64,000 nt of DNA from an uncultured Eubacteriales bacterium. GTDB taxonomy: Bacteria; Bacillota; Clostridia; Lachnospirales; Lachnospiraceae. A model generated the notes under the pieces. The model was not told where the DNA came from. It made no database searches and worked only from the letters and a program-made list of their open reading frames with translations. The DNA lies in the NCBI GenBank assembly GCA_900542465.1, contig UQNS01000008.1, positions 31,501 to 95,500 of the forward strand. The letters run 5' to 3'. The position numbers and the translations under genes were made by a program. Each line of letters begins with the position of its first letter. Within the stretch, counting starts at the first letter, position 1. Below are positions 52,776 through 61,230 of the stretch, one piece after another.

Positions 52776-54161
52776 ATGGCATTTGATTTGGCGCATAAAG
52801 CACAAAGAAAGATGTTTGAGGTAGTTATCGATGCTGCTCTCAAGCATGCCGGAAAAGACCGTCAGAAAGCTCTTATGCAGCTTGTTGACCTTGTAGAGAA
52901 GGTTCTTGGTGATACTTGGTCACCAGGTGCATACCAGCGTTTCAGAGACATCTTCAAGGATCCAGACAGCAAGTGGATGAAGTATGCAAACAGCTTATTC
53001 GACGATGTAGATCCTAAGATTATCAAGACAAGAGCCTTAAACATGGGTTATGAAGCTGGTTTCAGAGGCTTCAAGATCACACAGGCTAACAAGGAAAAAT
53101 ATGGAGTATCTATTCCATGGCTTATCCTTATTGACCCGACTAGTGCTTGTAACCTTAAGTGTACAGGATGTTGGGCAGCAGAATATGGCCATACTATCCA
53201 GCTTTCATTCGAGGACATGGATCGTGTGATCACAGAAGCTGAAGCACTTGGAACACATGGTTTCCTCTTCACAGGTGGAGAGCCTCTTATCCGTAAGAAC
53301 GACATTATCAAGCTTTGCGAAAAGCATCCATATTCAGCTTTCCATTGTTTCACAAATGGTACTCTTATCGATGATGCTTTCTGTAAAGAAGTTCTCAGAG
53401 TCGGCAACTTCGTTCCTTCAGTTTCTCTTGAAGGTTTTGAAGATGTTAATGACGGACGTCGTGGACAGGGCGTATTTGACAAGGTTTTACACGCTATGGA
53501 TGTCATGCGTGAAAACAAGCTCCTTTTCGGTACATCTATCTGTTATACAAGTAAGAATTACAAGACAGTTACATCTGATGAATTCCTTGATATGATCATA
53601 GCTAAAGGCGTTAAGTATACATGGTACTTCCACTACATGCCAGTAGGTAACGATGCATCAACAGATCTTCTTCTTAATCCTGAAGAAAGAGAATATATGT
53701 ATCATCGTGTAAGGGAGATCCGTGGCTTTGAGTCAGGTAAACCTATCATGGCTGTAGACTTCCAGAACGATGGAGAATTCGTTAGCGGTTGTGTTGCCGG
53801 AGGTAAATACTACTGTCATATCAACCCTAATGGTGATGTTGAGCCTTGCGTATTTATTCACTACTCAAGTGCTAATATTCATGACAAGAGCCTTATCGAG
53901 TGCTTGCAGCAGCCACTCTTCAAGGTATATCAGGCTAATCAGCCATTCAACAACAACCACCTTCAGCCATGCCCAATGCTTGAGAACCCAGACAAGCTCA
54001 TTGCTATGGTTAATGAGACAGGCGCTAAGTCAACAGACATGCAGTCTCCTGAAGAAGTAGAACATCTTTGCGGAAAGTGCTCACACTATGCAGAAGAGTG
54101 GGTGCCAATGGCTGAGAAACTCTGGGCAGCTGGTCATATTGAGAAGAATACAGACAAATAA
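52776..54161 (+). CDS. Radical SAM protein with C-terminal cysteine region (SPASM-like)
   Basis: A 461-residue radical SAM enzyme. The first 110 residues are a helical extension. The cluster motif CNLKCTGC (Cys-x3-Cys-x2-Cys) is near 124-131, followed by FTGGEPLIR and SVSLEGFED. The C-terminal third has Cys in CVAGGKYYCHINPNGDVEPC and further CPM and LCGKCSH residues, which resembles an auxiliary-cluster SPASM/twitch domain. The gene has an ideal AGGAGG site and codon use suggesting strong expression. The reaction is unknown; anaerobic-maturase or peptide modification roles are only possibilities, and no small precursor peptide is seen nearby. Confidence 0.85.
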   Translation: MAFDLAHKAQRKMFEVVIDAALKHAGKDRQKALMQLVDLVEKVLGDTWSPGAYQRFRDIFKDPDSKWMKYANSLFDDVDPKIIKTRALNMGYEAGFRGFKITQANKEKYGVSIPWLILIDPTSACNLKCTGCWAAEYGHTIQLSFEDMDRVITEAEALGTHGFLFTGGEPLIRKNDIIKLCEKHPYSAFHCFTNGTLIDDAFCKEVLRVGNFVPSVSLEGFEDVNDGRRGQGVFDKVLHAMDVMRENKLLFGTSICYTSKNYKTVTSDEFLDMIIAKGVKYTWYFHYMPVGNDASTDLLLNPEEREYMYHRVREIRGFESGKPIMAVDFQNDGEFVSGCVAGGKYYCHINPNGDVEPCVFIHYSSANIHDKSLIECLQQPLFKVYQANQPFNNNHLQPCPMLENPDKLIAMVNETGAKSTDMQSPEEVEHLCGKCSHYAEEWVPMAEKLWAAGHIEKNTDK

Positions 54162-54187
54162 TTCGATCTGAGTTATTTGTGAAACAT

Positions 54188-54232
54188 ATAAAAATAGCCG
54201 GTACTTTTATGATAGGTACCGGCTATTTTTAT
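54188..54232. terminator. Bidirectional terminator between the radical SAM and ferredoxin genes
   Basis: ATAAAAATAGCCGGTAC and GTACCGGCTATTTTTAT form a perfect 17-bp stem serving both convergent transcripts. Confidence 0.92.
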
Positions 54233-54243
54233 ATGTAGATCTA

Positions 54244-54999
54244 TCAGAGGATATCACCATCGATCGAAACAGTTACAACCTGCCATGGAATGAACTTTCC
54301 ACTTGCCTTAAGGGCAGACTGAGCGGCGTTTTGTATGCCGCCGCAGCAAGGGACCTGCATACGGACTATTTTTAAACTCTTGATGTTGTTCTCGGAAATA
54401 ATAGCTGTGAGTTTTTCTGTATAATCACCCTCATCAAGCTTAGGACATCCGATAAGACATATATGATCTTTAATAAAATCATTATGGAAGTTTGCATAGG
54501 CAAAAGCAGTACAGTCAGCGGCAATGAGAAGATTGGCGTTGTCAAAGTAAGGCGCATTGACAGGGGCAAGCTTTATCTGAACAGGCCATGATGAAAGCTG
54601 ACTTACAGGTGAGGCATAGGAAGCAGGTGCCGCAGATACAGGTGCAGTATGTTCAACATATCTGGAAGCAGATCCGGGACAGCCGCCGCTGTGTCCGCTT
54701 TTTTCTCCGTCTGCAGGAGGAGCAACATGTCTGTTAACAGCAGGAGTGCCTATAAGCATTTTATAAAGCTTGGCATCTGCAACGGCCTGTTCATCATAGG
54801 CAGGAGCTTCACGCTCTTCAAATGATATAGCATTAGTAGGACATGCAGGAAGACAGTCCCCAAGGCCGTCGCAGTAGTCCTCCCGTGTAAGTACGGCAAT
54901 ACCGTCTATCATCTGTATAGCACCTTCATGGCATGCTGCCGCGCAGGCACCGCAGCCATTACATTTATCAGCTTCTATCTTAATTATCTTTCTAACCAT
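54244..54999 (-). CDS. 4Fe-4S ferredoxin-domain protein
   Basis: A 251-residue protein. Residues 1-65 carry two four-Cys cluster motifs (CNGCGACAAACHEGA and CDGLGDCLPACPTNAI, the first Cys of the latter in YC). A linker rich in Ala, Pro and Ser (about 70-130) leads to a globular part with Cys residues in AADCTAFAY, CLIGCPKL and VPCCGGI. Such proteins are common in anaerobic Clostridia and are thought to carry electrons or sense redox state; the partner is unknown. The start follows GGAGG. Confidence 0.88.
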   Translation of the reverse strand: MVRKIIKIEADKCNGCGACAAACHEGAIQMIDGIAVLTREDYCDGLGDCLPACPTNAISFEEREAPAYDEQAVADAKLYKMLIGTPAVNRHVAPPADGEKSGHSGGCPGSASRYVEHTAPVSAAPASYASPVSQLSSWPVQIKLAPVNAPYFDNANLLIAADCTAFAYANFHNDFIKDHICLIGCPKLDEGDYTEKLTAIISENNIKSLKIVRMQVPCCGGIQNAAQSALKASGKFIPWQVVTVSIDGDIL

Positions 55000-55117
55000 A
55001 TATAACCTCCGAGTTAAACACTTAAATCACTCTAGGAATTCTAATACAAAGTGATCTTTACAGATGTTGCAATTACAACACATAGCCCGGACTAACTAAA
55101 AGATAAGCCCCGGCTAA
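55000..55117 (-). promoter_or_regulatory. Promoter region of the ferredoxin gene with an imperfect palindrome
   Basis: A TAGAAT -10 reads out on the - strand at 55038-55043. At 55065-55080, TGTTGCAATTACAACA is a palindrome with one mismatch pair and overlaps or adjoins the weak -35, the place for an activator or repressor. Confidence 0.45.
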
Positions 55118-55152
55118 CAAAAAAACTCCCTTCTGAAATATCAGAAAGGAGT
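55118..55152 (-). terminator. Terminator of yhgE
   Basis: On the - strand ACTCCTTTCTGA pairs with TCAGAAGGGAGT (one G-T pair) around TATT, followed by seven T. Confidence 0.88.
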
Positions 55153-55175
55153 ATAAAATTTATTACTTAATATAT

Positions 55176-57896
55176 TTATACATTTTCTTCTGTTGTCTCA
55201 GGGACAGAAGGCAGATCTTTATTTTTCTTTTTTACCAGTTTCTTAAGCCCCAGTCCAAAGAAGAGAAGAGCAACATTGGCCAGGCCAAAAGCAAGAACTA
55301 TCATAAGGCTCTTCCATGCATAGGCCGGATCAGATCCACTTATGGCTTCCTTGAGAAGTCTTACGCCATAGGTCATTGGAAGAAGTGGATTTAAGAACTG
55401 GAAGAATGGTGCACTGACTTCTACAGGGAAGGTTCCGCCGGTCGATGTCAGCTGGAGGACCATAAGTACCATAGAAAGCATTTTTCCAATATCTCCGAAT
55501 ATCAGCATGAAGAATTCTATTATCCACGTATAAGTCAAAGAGATAGTTATCAGGCCGGCATAGTAAATGCCGGGGTGGTTAATATTGAGACCGAGACCGA
55601 ACTGAGCTACCAGACCTGCAAGCATTGCCTGAGCGACAGATATGCCGCAGAATGCGAAGAAGCGGAACATCGGCTTTGGAGAATCCGGTCCGAGGTTCTT
55701 GAGTCTGCGCTTGAAATCAAAGCATATGGTCATGAGTGCGACCAGACCGCCGGTCCATAAAGAAACGTTCATGAAATAAGGAGCAAAAGACTCTCCATAA
55801 TTATGTACGTGGTCAAATGGCTTGGATACGACATCAATGCCGTCACCGGCCTGTTTTCCGAGACCATCTGTGGTTCTGAGCTGATCTTTTGATGCTGTGA
55901 TTGAATCGTTCAATCCCGTATTTAAAGTATTTAAACCATCATTTAGCTGGCTATTGCCATCAGCAGCAGCCTGAAGGCCGGAGGAGAGGGTGACCGCTCC
56001 CTGACTTAACTGGCGGCTGCCGTCTGCTGCTGTATTCATACCGACTTGCATAGTCCTGAGCCCATCCTCCATAGCTGTCAGTTTATCTGCCCCATCTGCC
56101 AATTGGGTGCTGGCGGATGAAAGCTTGACTGCGCCAGGAGATATCTGAGTATTCATAACGTTATAAAGGGCGGACATATTTGTTGATAATGAATCGGAAC
56201 CGCTCTTTAACTGGCTGAGACCATCAGAAAGTCTGGCTGAACCTGTGAGCAGGGCGGGATCTTTGCCATCAGCATCGATATATCCGGAACCGTTGATACC
56301 GCTTATTCCTGTCTGAAGCTGGCTAACTCCTCCGGAGATGCCGGCGCTTAGTTTGTCTAAACCTGAATTCATGCTGGCAGTAATAGAAGATTTAAGAACA
56401 GGTGCAAGCTGATTATGAAGAGCTGTACTTATTCCATTCTTAAGTCCGCTTCCGAGCTGATATTCCAGACCCGTCCTTACAGAAGAAGGGATAGAAGCGA
56501 TCTTACTGCCGTTATCCTTCAAGCTGTCTCCACCGGTTTGGATAGCAGCTGCCTGACCGGCAAGTGAATCAGCATTGGATTTTAATGCGCTTGTTGAGCC
56601 GCCTATTTTTGGTGAAAGAGCCTTTACCTGTGCAGAGAGACTTGCTATTTGGGCTGTATCACCTGAGTCTATAGCGTTTGTTAACTCTTGCACTTTGGCG
56701 TTATAGGCTGATACCGAATCAGCATAGGCTGAAACGGCTGATGGAAGAACGGTATATTTAGAACTGTTATCAATATATGAGTTTACGCCGTTCAAATAGG
56801 CTGACAGACTTTGGCTGGCCATGGAAGAATCTCCAAGAGCGGTATCCAGGGCTGAAGCAAGGCCTGAATCTATACTGGAATTGATACCTTCGGATGCTTT
56901 TGTCATGGCTGAGTCGATACCGGAGGATACCTGAGCAGCGCTGGAATCTTTAGAGGATCCGATCTGCCCTGTTACAGTAGATGTAAAGGTATTCAGACCG
57001 TTTGATAAAGCGCCTAAACCGTTATTTATACTGTCGGCACCGTTTTTTAATGCAAGGACAGACGAATCGATCTTCTTGCTGCCATCTGATAATTTACCTG
57101 CGGCGTCTGTAACGCTCGAGATTCCATTGGAAAGTGTATAGCTGCCATCGCTTAGCTGACTGGCACCATCTGCAAGAACTGCAAGATTGCCGGAAGCTTC
57201 GTTGAGTTTGTCAACGCCTGATCTGGCAGAATCCAGACCATTAGATAAATCAAATAGTTTTTCTGTAAGAAGATCCGCCCCTGAATTCAGACTGGTAAAG
57301 CCTGAAGCAAGTTTCTCCGAACCATCCTCCAGTTTACCTGCTCCATCTGCGATCAGTCCTAATTTCTCAGGAACCTCATTTAATTTATTTACAAGTGTGT
57401 CAGAAATTTTTGATGCCTCTTCTGTTTTTATCTTATCTTTTAGAGAAGACATAGCAGACTTCAGGATCATCGAGGCAACATAGTTCTTTTTCTCGTTTGC
57501 CGAATATTCGATGGAAGCCTGAGCTTTATCCAACGTAGCAGACGAAGTCAGGTTCTTTGAAAAATCCGATGGAATGGTAATGACTGCATAATATTTTTCA
57601 TTACCTTTAAGGCCGTTTTCGGCCTCATCTGCAGAGACGAAATGCCATTGGAGATTGTCATTTTCCTTAAGCTTTTCGACCAGAGTATTTCCATAATTAA
57701 CATCTTCATCATTGTAGCGGGAACCGGCATCTTCGTTTACCACCGCTACGGGAATATGAGAAGTGTTGCCATATACATCCCATACTGAAGCTACGTAGGT
57801 GGAAGAATAAAGTAACGGAATCAAAGAAACACCTGCAGTCAGAATGGCGGCAGTAAGCAAGGTCTTTTTCTTACTGCCTGTTTTTCTTATTTTCAT
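55176..57896 (-). CDS. yhgE: YhgE/Pip family membrane protein
   Basis: A 906-residue membrane protein. I take the ATG at 57896 (MKIRKTGSKKK) because AAGGGGG precedes it; the frame is open to 57923. One N-terminal membrane segment (about 12-32) is followed by the YhgE extracellular domain (SVWDVYGNTSHIPVAVVNED). A long Gly/Ser/Leu/Asp-rich region (about 180-660) is built from roughly eleven-residue repeats of the form L-x-x-G-x-x-x-L. About five membrane segments of the ABC-2 type close the protein. Homologues include phage-infection receptors and type VII secretion-linked proteins. A TetR gene lies directly upstream on the same strand. Confidence 0.92.
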   Translation of the reverse strand: MKIRKTGSKKKTLLTAAILTAGVSLIPLLYSSTYVASVWDVYGNTSHIPVAVVNEDAGSRYNDEDVNYGNTLVEKLKENDNLQWHFVSADEAENGLKGNEKYYAVITIPSDFSKNLTSSATLDKAQASIEYSANEKKNYVASMILKSAMSSLKDKIKTEEASKISDTLVNKLNEVPEKLGLIADGAGKLEDGSEKLASGFTSLNSGADLLTEKLFDLSNGLDSARSGVDKLNEASGNLAVLADGASQLSDGSYTLSNGISSVTDAAGKLSDGSKKIDSSVLALKNGADSINNGLGALSNGLNTFTSTVTGQIGSSKDSSAAQVSSGIDSAMTKASEGINSSIDSGLASALDTALGDSSMASQSLSAYLNGVNSYIDNSSKYTVLPSAVSAYADSVSAYNAKVQELTNAIDSGDTAQIASLSAQVKALSPKIGGSTSALKSNADSLAGQAAAIQTGGDSLKDNGSKIASIPSSVRTGLEYQLGSGLKNGISTALHNQLAPVLKSSITASMNSGLDKLSAGISGGVSQLQTGISGINGSGYIDADGKDPALLTGSARLSDGLSQLKSGSDSLSTNMSALYNVMNTQISPGAVKLSSASTQLADGADKLTAMEDGLRTMQVGMNTAADGSRQLSQGAVTLSSGLQAAADGNSQLNDGLNTLNTGLNDSITASKDQLRTTDGLGKQAGDGIDVVSKPFDHVHNYGESFAPYFMNVSLWTGGLVALMTICFDFKRRLKNLGPDSPKPMFRFFAFCGISVAQAMLAGLVAQFGLGLNINHPGIYYAGLITISLTYTWIIEFFMLIFGDIGKMLSMVLMVLQLTSTGGTFPVEVSAPFFQFLNPLLPMTYGVRLLKEAISGSDPAYAWKSLMIVLAFGLANVALLFFGLGLKKLVKKKNKDLPSVPETTEENV

Positions 57897-57950
57897 ATTT
57901 AACACCCCCTTGATACAGGGCATGATAATACCTAAGGGGAAATAAAAAAA

Positions 57951-58003
57951 TAGACAGTTGTATAAAAATGTCAGAATGGTGACAAAATTACGACAACTGT
58001 CTA
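57951..58003. promoter_or_regulatory. Nested dyads at the yhgE promoter
   Basis: An 11-bp perfect inverted repeat, TAGACAGTTGT (57951-57961) and ACAACTGTCTA (57993-58003), encloses an inner dyad with arms TGTCA and TGACA (57970-57985). On the - strand TATACA between them can serve as -10. The three TGTC-type elements suggest cooperative binding by the adjacent TetR protein. Confidence 0.65.
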
Positions 58004-58006
58004 GTT

Positions 58007-58594
58007 TTATGATCTGTTTGATTCAATATATCTTAAAATGGATGATTCGACATGCCCTTCTGTTGTGATCTTGATCAATCTGACAAGTTCCTGGGCAGAC
58101 ATCTGCGAATCTTTCATCTTGATGCTCCACTCAAGGATAAGACCGGAGAGAGTTACAGTATAAAAATTAGAAAGAAATTCTATATAATAATCATCAACAT
58201 TGTAATTCTCTGCAATCATGGAAATGAATTTTTTTATATGAGGACGGATATAGTCATATACAAAATTGGTGACCATCTGATTTCCTACGGAATTAATTAT
58301 ACCTATCAGAATATCCTTATTATCTGATGTAAAGTTGGCTACTTTCAGAACTGCCTCCGGCCAGTCATCTAGAGTCACTTCATCACCGATAAGCGCATTT
58401 GTCTGCTCTTTAAACATCCATTCAGCCAACTGAAAGATGTCATGGAAGTGATAATAGAAGGTCTGCCTGTTGACGCCGCACTTGGAAGTTATATCACGGA
58501 CAGTTATTTTATCGATGGGCTTTATCTTCATTAAGCTAATAAGTGCCTCCGCCATCATTTTCTTAGTTCTTATTGAAGAAATATTACTCCGCAT
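58007..58594 (-). CDS. TetR family regulator (DhaS-like)
   Basis: A 195-residue regulator, residues 10-60 forming the helix-turn-helix with the recognition stretch KCGVNRQTFYYHFHD and a helical C-terminus of the TetR_C_8 kind. It lies upstream of yhgE on the same strand; 110 bases with nested dyads separate them. Autoregulation and control of yhgE are the simplest reading. Its promoter shares a 176-base divergent region with the two-component genes. Confidence 0.9.
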   Translation of the reverse strand: MRSNISSIRTKKMMAEALISLMKIKPIDKITVRDITSKCGVNRQTFYYHFHDIFQLAEWMFKEQTNALIGDEVTLDDWPEAVLKVANFTSDNKDILIGIINSVGNQMVTNFVYDYIRPHIKKFISMIAENYNVDDYYIEFLSNFYTVTLSGLILEWSIKMKDSQMSAQELVRLIKITTEGHVESSILRYIESNRS

Positions 58595-58691
58595 TGGTCT
58601 CTCCTGTTATTTTATGTGAAATACACTAAAATTATTAATATTATATAGACGGATTATCTCATAATAAAATATAATAGGCAATTCCCAAAAC

Positions 58692-58749
58692 TTTCACTTT
58701 GTGTTTGATAATAGAGGGGAAAATATATAAAATAGGGAACAAAGTGAAA
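58692..58749 (+). promoter_or_regulatory. Two-component operon promoter flanked by an 11-bp inverted repeat
   Basis: TTGATA (58705-58710), 17 bases, TAAAAT (58728-58733). TTTCACTTTGT (58692-58702) and ACAAAGTGAAA (58739-58749) are perfect inverted repeats, one over the -35 edge and one at the transcription start. Confidence 0.7.
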
Positions 58750-58770
58750 ACAGACCCTTAAGGAGCGCTA

Positions 58771-59454
58771 ATGAAAATTCTTATTCTGGAAGATGACCAG
58801 GCTATAGGCATGGGCCTTGAATATTCCCTGACCAACGAGGGATTTGAAGTTGATCTGGCAGAAAATGTAAAGTCAGCATATGAGTTGATAAAAGAAAATA
58901 TATATAGTCTGTTTATTTTGGATCTTACACTTCCTGATGGAAGCGGATACGAAGTCTGCAGAAAGATAAAGGAAAATGGAGATTTCCCTGTTATATTTCT
59001 TACCGCGATGGAAGATGAGGTAAATATAGTCATGGGCCTTGAACTGGGGGGAGATGATTACATAACGAAACCGTTCAGGATAAAGGAACTTACTGCAAGA
59101 ATAAAAACAGTACTCAGGCGGTATGGAAAAAACACAAGTGACGGCGTAGTAAGGGTAGGAGATCTGGCTATCAACACGAAGGAAATGTCTGTGACAAAGG
59201 CGGGTGAACCAATAGTTCTGACCTCAATGGAATACAGACTCCTGCTTACATTCGTCAATAACATAGATAGTGTGCTGACAAGAAACAGGATCCTGGAGGA
59301 ACTTTGGGATATTGATGGAGACTTTATAAATGACAATACTTTAACAGTATATATAGGAAGATTAAGAAACAAGATCGAAGATGATCCGGCTGATCCTAAA
59401 CTGCTTAGAACGGTGAGAGGTATGGGGTATATATTAGAAAATGAACAGAAGTGA
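58771..59454 (+). CDS. Response regulator, OmpR/PhoB family
   Basis: A 227-residue regulator: receiver domain (1-115) with acidic pocket LEDD, phosphoacceptor Asp in FILDLTLPDGSG, the Thr in FLTAM and Lys in YITKPF, then a winged-helix DNA-binding domain (about 130-225) with TSMEYRLLLTF and VYIGRLRNKIEDD. It overlaps the kinase gene by 14 bases. The ABC genes that follow are the likely targets. Confidence 0.95.
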   Translation: MKILILEDDQAIGMGLEYSLTNEGFEVDLAENVKSAYELIKENIYSLFILDLTLPDGSGYEVCRKIKENGDFPVIFLTAMEDEVNIVMGLELGGDDYITKPFRIKELTARIKTVLRRYGKNTSDGVVRVGDLAINTKEMSVTKAGEPIVLTSMEYRLLLTFVNNIDSVLTRNRILEELWDIDGDFINDNTLTVYIGRLRNKIEDDPADPKLLRTVRGMGYILENEQK

Positions 59455-60445
59455 TGAAAAAGGAATCCTGATCCTTGGTATTATATTCAGTCTGGCAGCG
59501 GGAACAGGTGTATTTTTCCTGAACAGACCGGCAAGTATAGTTACAGTTATACTGGGTGCTGTGCTTACACTTATGTATTATTTCGAGCTGAAGACATATT
59601 ATAGGAAGATAGAGGGACTGAACGATTATCTGGAAAGAATAGTGAGGGGAGATTTTGATCTTAAGATAGGCTCTAATGAAGAGGGGAAGCTCTCGATCCT
59701 GCAGAACAATATTTATAAGGTCCTGGTAATGCTTAAAACAAGCAATGAAATAATAAAAAAAGATAGAAGCAGACTGGCGGATTCAATGAATGACATATCT
59801 CATCAGCTCAAGACTCCGCTTACATCAATTCTTATCATGACAGACCTGCTCATGCATGAGGGTGATAAAGAGAAACGCCAGGAGATGGTAGAAGTGATCG
59901 ACCGCCAGCTGGAAAAGATGAAATGGCTGATAACAAATCTTTTAAAACTGTCGAAACTGGATGCGGACGCGGTACCATTCAAAAAAGAAAAGGTATCATC
60001 TGCAGAATTTATAGAAGGATGTCTGCTGCCGCTGCTTCCTATGGCTGAACTGGCAGATGTGAAAGTAATAAAAGATATCAGTGATCTTACATTTGCATGT
60101 GATAAGAATTGGACCACAGAGGCCGTAACAAATGTAATTAAAAATTGCCTGGAGCATACATCCGGTATTGATGGAAGACTCGGGAAGATCAAAATATCTG
60201 TGTTCCCTACTAATATTTCTACAGATATTATTATAGAGGACAATGGAAGCGGTATCTCTAAGAAGGACATAAACCATATATTTGAAAGATTTTACCATGG
60301 AGAGAACTCCGGTAAAGACAGTGTAGGAATAGGCCTTGCACTTGCGAAAGCTATAATGGAAAAACAAAAGGGAAGCATAAGTGTAGAAAGCGTGGAAGGG
60401 CAAGGCAGCAGATTTACCATAAAACTATATAAAACAATAATTTGA
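59441..60445 (+). CDS. Sensor histidine kinase with two adjacent membrane segments
   Basis: A 334-residue kinase. Two membrane segments (about 8-26 and 30-48) are joined by only a few residues, so there is almost no external sensor; this is the intramembrane-sensing form often coupled to ABC transporters (BceS-like). A HAMP-like region precedes the phosphorylated His in DISHQLKTPLTS (about 126), and the ATPase domain has N, G1 and G2 boxes (NVIKNCLEHT, IIEDNGSGIS, VGIGLALAKAI). Confidence 0.93.
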   Translation: MNRSDEKGILILGIIFSLAAGTGVFFLNRPASIVTVILGAVLTLMYYFELKTYYRKIEGLNDYLERIVRGDFDLKIGSNEEGKLSILQNNIYKVLVMLKTSNEIIKKDRSRLADSMNDISHQLKTPLTSILIMTDLLMHEGDKEKRQEMVEVIDRQLEKMKWLITNLLKLSKLDADAVPFKKEKVSSAEFIEGCLLPLLPMAELADVKVIKDISDLTFACDKNWTTEAVTNVIKNCLEHTSGIDGRLGKIKISVFPTNISTDIIIEDNGSGISKKDINHIFERFYHGENSGKDSVGIGLALAKAIMEKQKGSISVESVEGQGSRFTIKLYKTII

Positions 60446-60452
60446 ATTTCAG

Positions 60453-60513
60453 GCCCTAATTGGCTATGTGACAAAATTGTTATATTAATGTCACTGACTA
60501 GTCATGTTAGGGC
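60453..60513 (+). promoter_or_regulatory. Nested stem structure before the ABC genes
   Basis: Outer arms GCCCTAA (60453-60459) and TTAGGGC (60507-60513), inner arms GTGACA (60468-60473) and TGTCAC (60489-60494), and the palindrome TGACTAGTCA (60495-60504). T-rich sequence follows. It may attenuate read-through or hold response-regulator sites. Confidence 0.5.
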
Positions 60514-60546
60514 TTTATTATTAGATTTACAGAAAGGAGAGCAGTA

Positions 60547-61230
60547 ATGAAAATTCTTGAGACTGTAAATTTATCAAAAATATATGGCAAGGGAAATACA
60601 ATGGTAAAAGCCCTTGATAATGTAACATTCAGTGTAGATAAGGGAGAGTTCGTCGCCATAGTCGGACCATCCGGTTCAGGTAAATCTACTCTTATGCACA
60701 TTCTGGGAGGTGTCGACACACCGACTTCAGGAAAGGTCTTAATTGATGGTACGGATATATCGAAACTGAAGGAATCAGCGCTTGCTGTCTTTAGAAGAAG
60801 ACAGATAGGCCTTGTATATCAGTTTTATAATCTTATTCCAATATTGACCGTGAAAGAAAATCTTACGCTGCCATTACTATTGGATGGCAAAAGACCGGAT
60901 CCGCGCCAGCTTGATTATATTATCGAGAAACTGGGACTTACAGGAAGGCTGAATCATCTTCCGAGTCAGCTGTCAGGCGGACAGCAGCAGAGAGTTTCCA
61001 TTGGAAGGGCTCTTATAAATAATCCTGCTATTATGCTGGCTGATGAACCTACAGGAAATCTTGACTCGGCTAACAGTAAAGAGATAATGTCTCTGCTGGA
61101 GGGCTTTAATAAAGAATTTAATCAGACAGTGATAATGATCACGCATGATGAAACTATTGCCAGAACAGCTGACAGGGTCATTTCCGTAGTAGACGGACAC
61201 ATCGTTGGAAATGAGGTGATGGGTGAATGA
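60547..61230 (+). CDS. ABC transporter ATP-binding protein (MacB/BceA/LolD type)
   Basis: A 227-residue ATPase with Walker A GPSGSGKST, signature LSGGQQQRVSIGRAL and Walker B IMLADEPTGNLDSANS, the last typical of ATPases paired with FtsX-type permeases. An AAAGGAG site precedes it. It overlaps the permease gene by four bases. Confidence 0.94.
   Translation: MKILETVNLSKIYGKGNTMVKALDNVTFSVDKGEFVAIVGPSGSGKSTLMHILGGVDTPTSGKVLIDGTDISKLKESALAVFRRRQIGLVYQFYNLIPILTVKENLTLPLLLDGKRPDPRQLDYIIEKLGLTGRLNHLPSQLSGGQQQRVSIGRALINNPAIMLADEPTGNLDSANSKEIMSLLEGFNKEFNQTVIMITHDETIARTADRVISVVDGHIVGNEVMGE

Noticed and set aside
55500..57500. Tandem DNA repeats in yhgE
   Set aside because: The periodicity is at protein level (L-x-x-G units typical of YhgE/Pip proteins); the DNA copies are diverged and not a mobile or satellite repeat.
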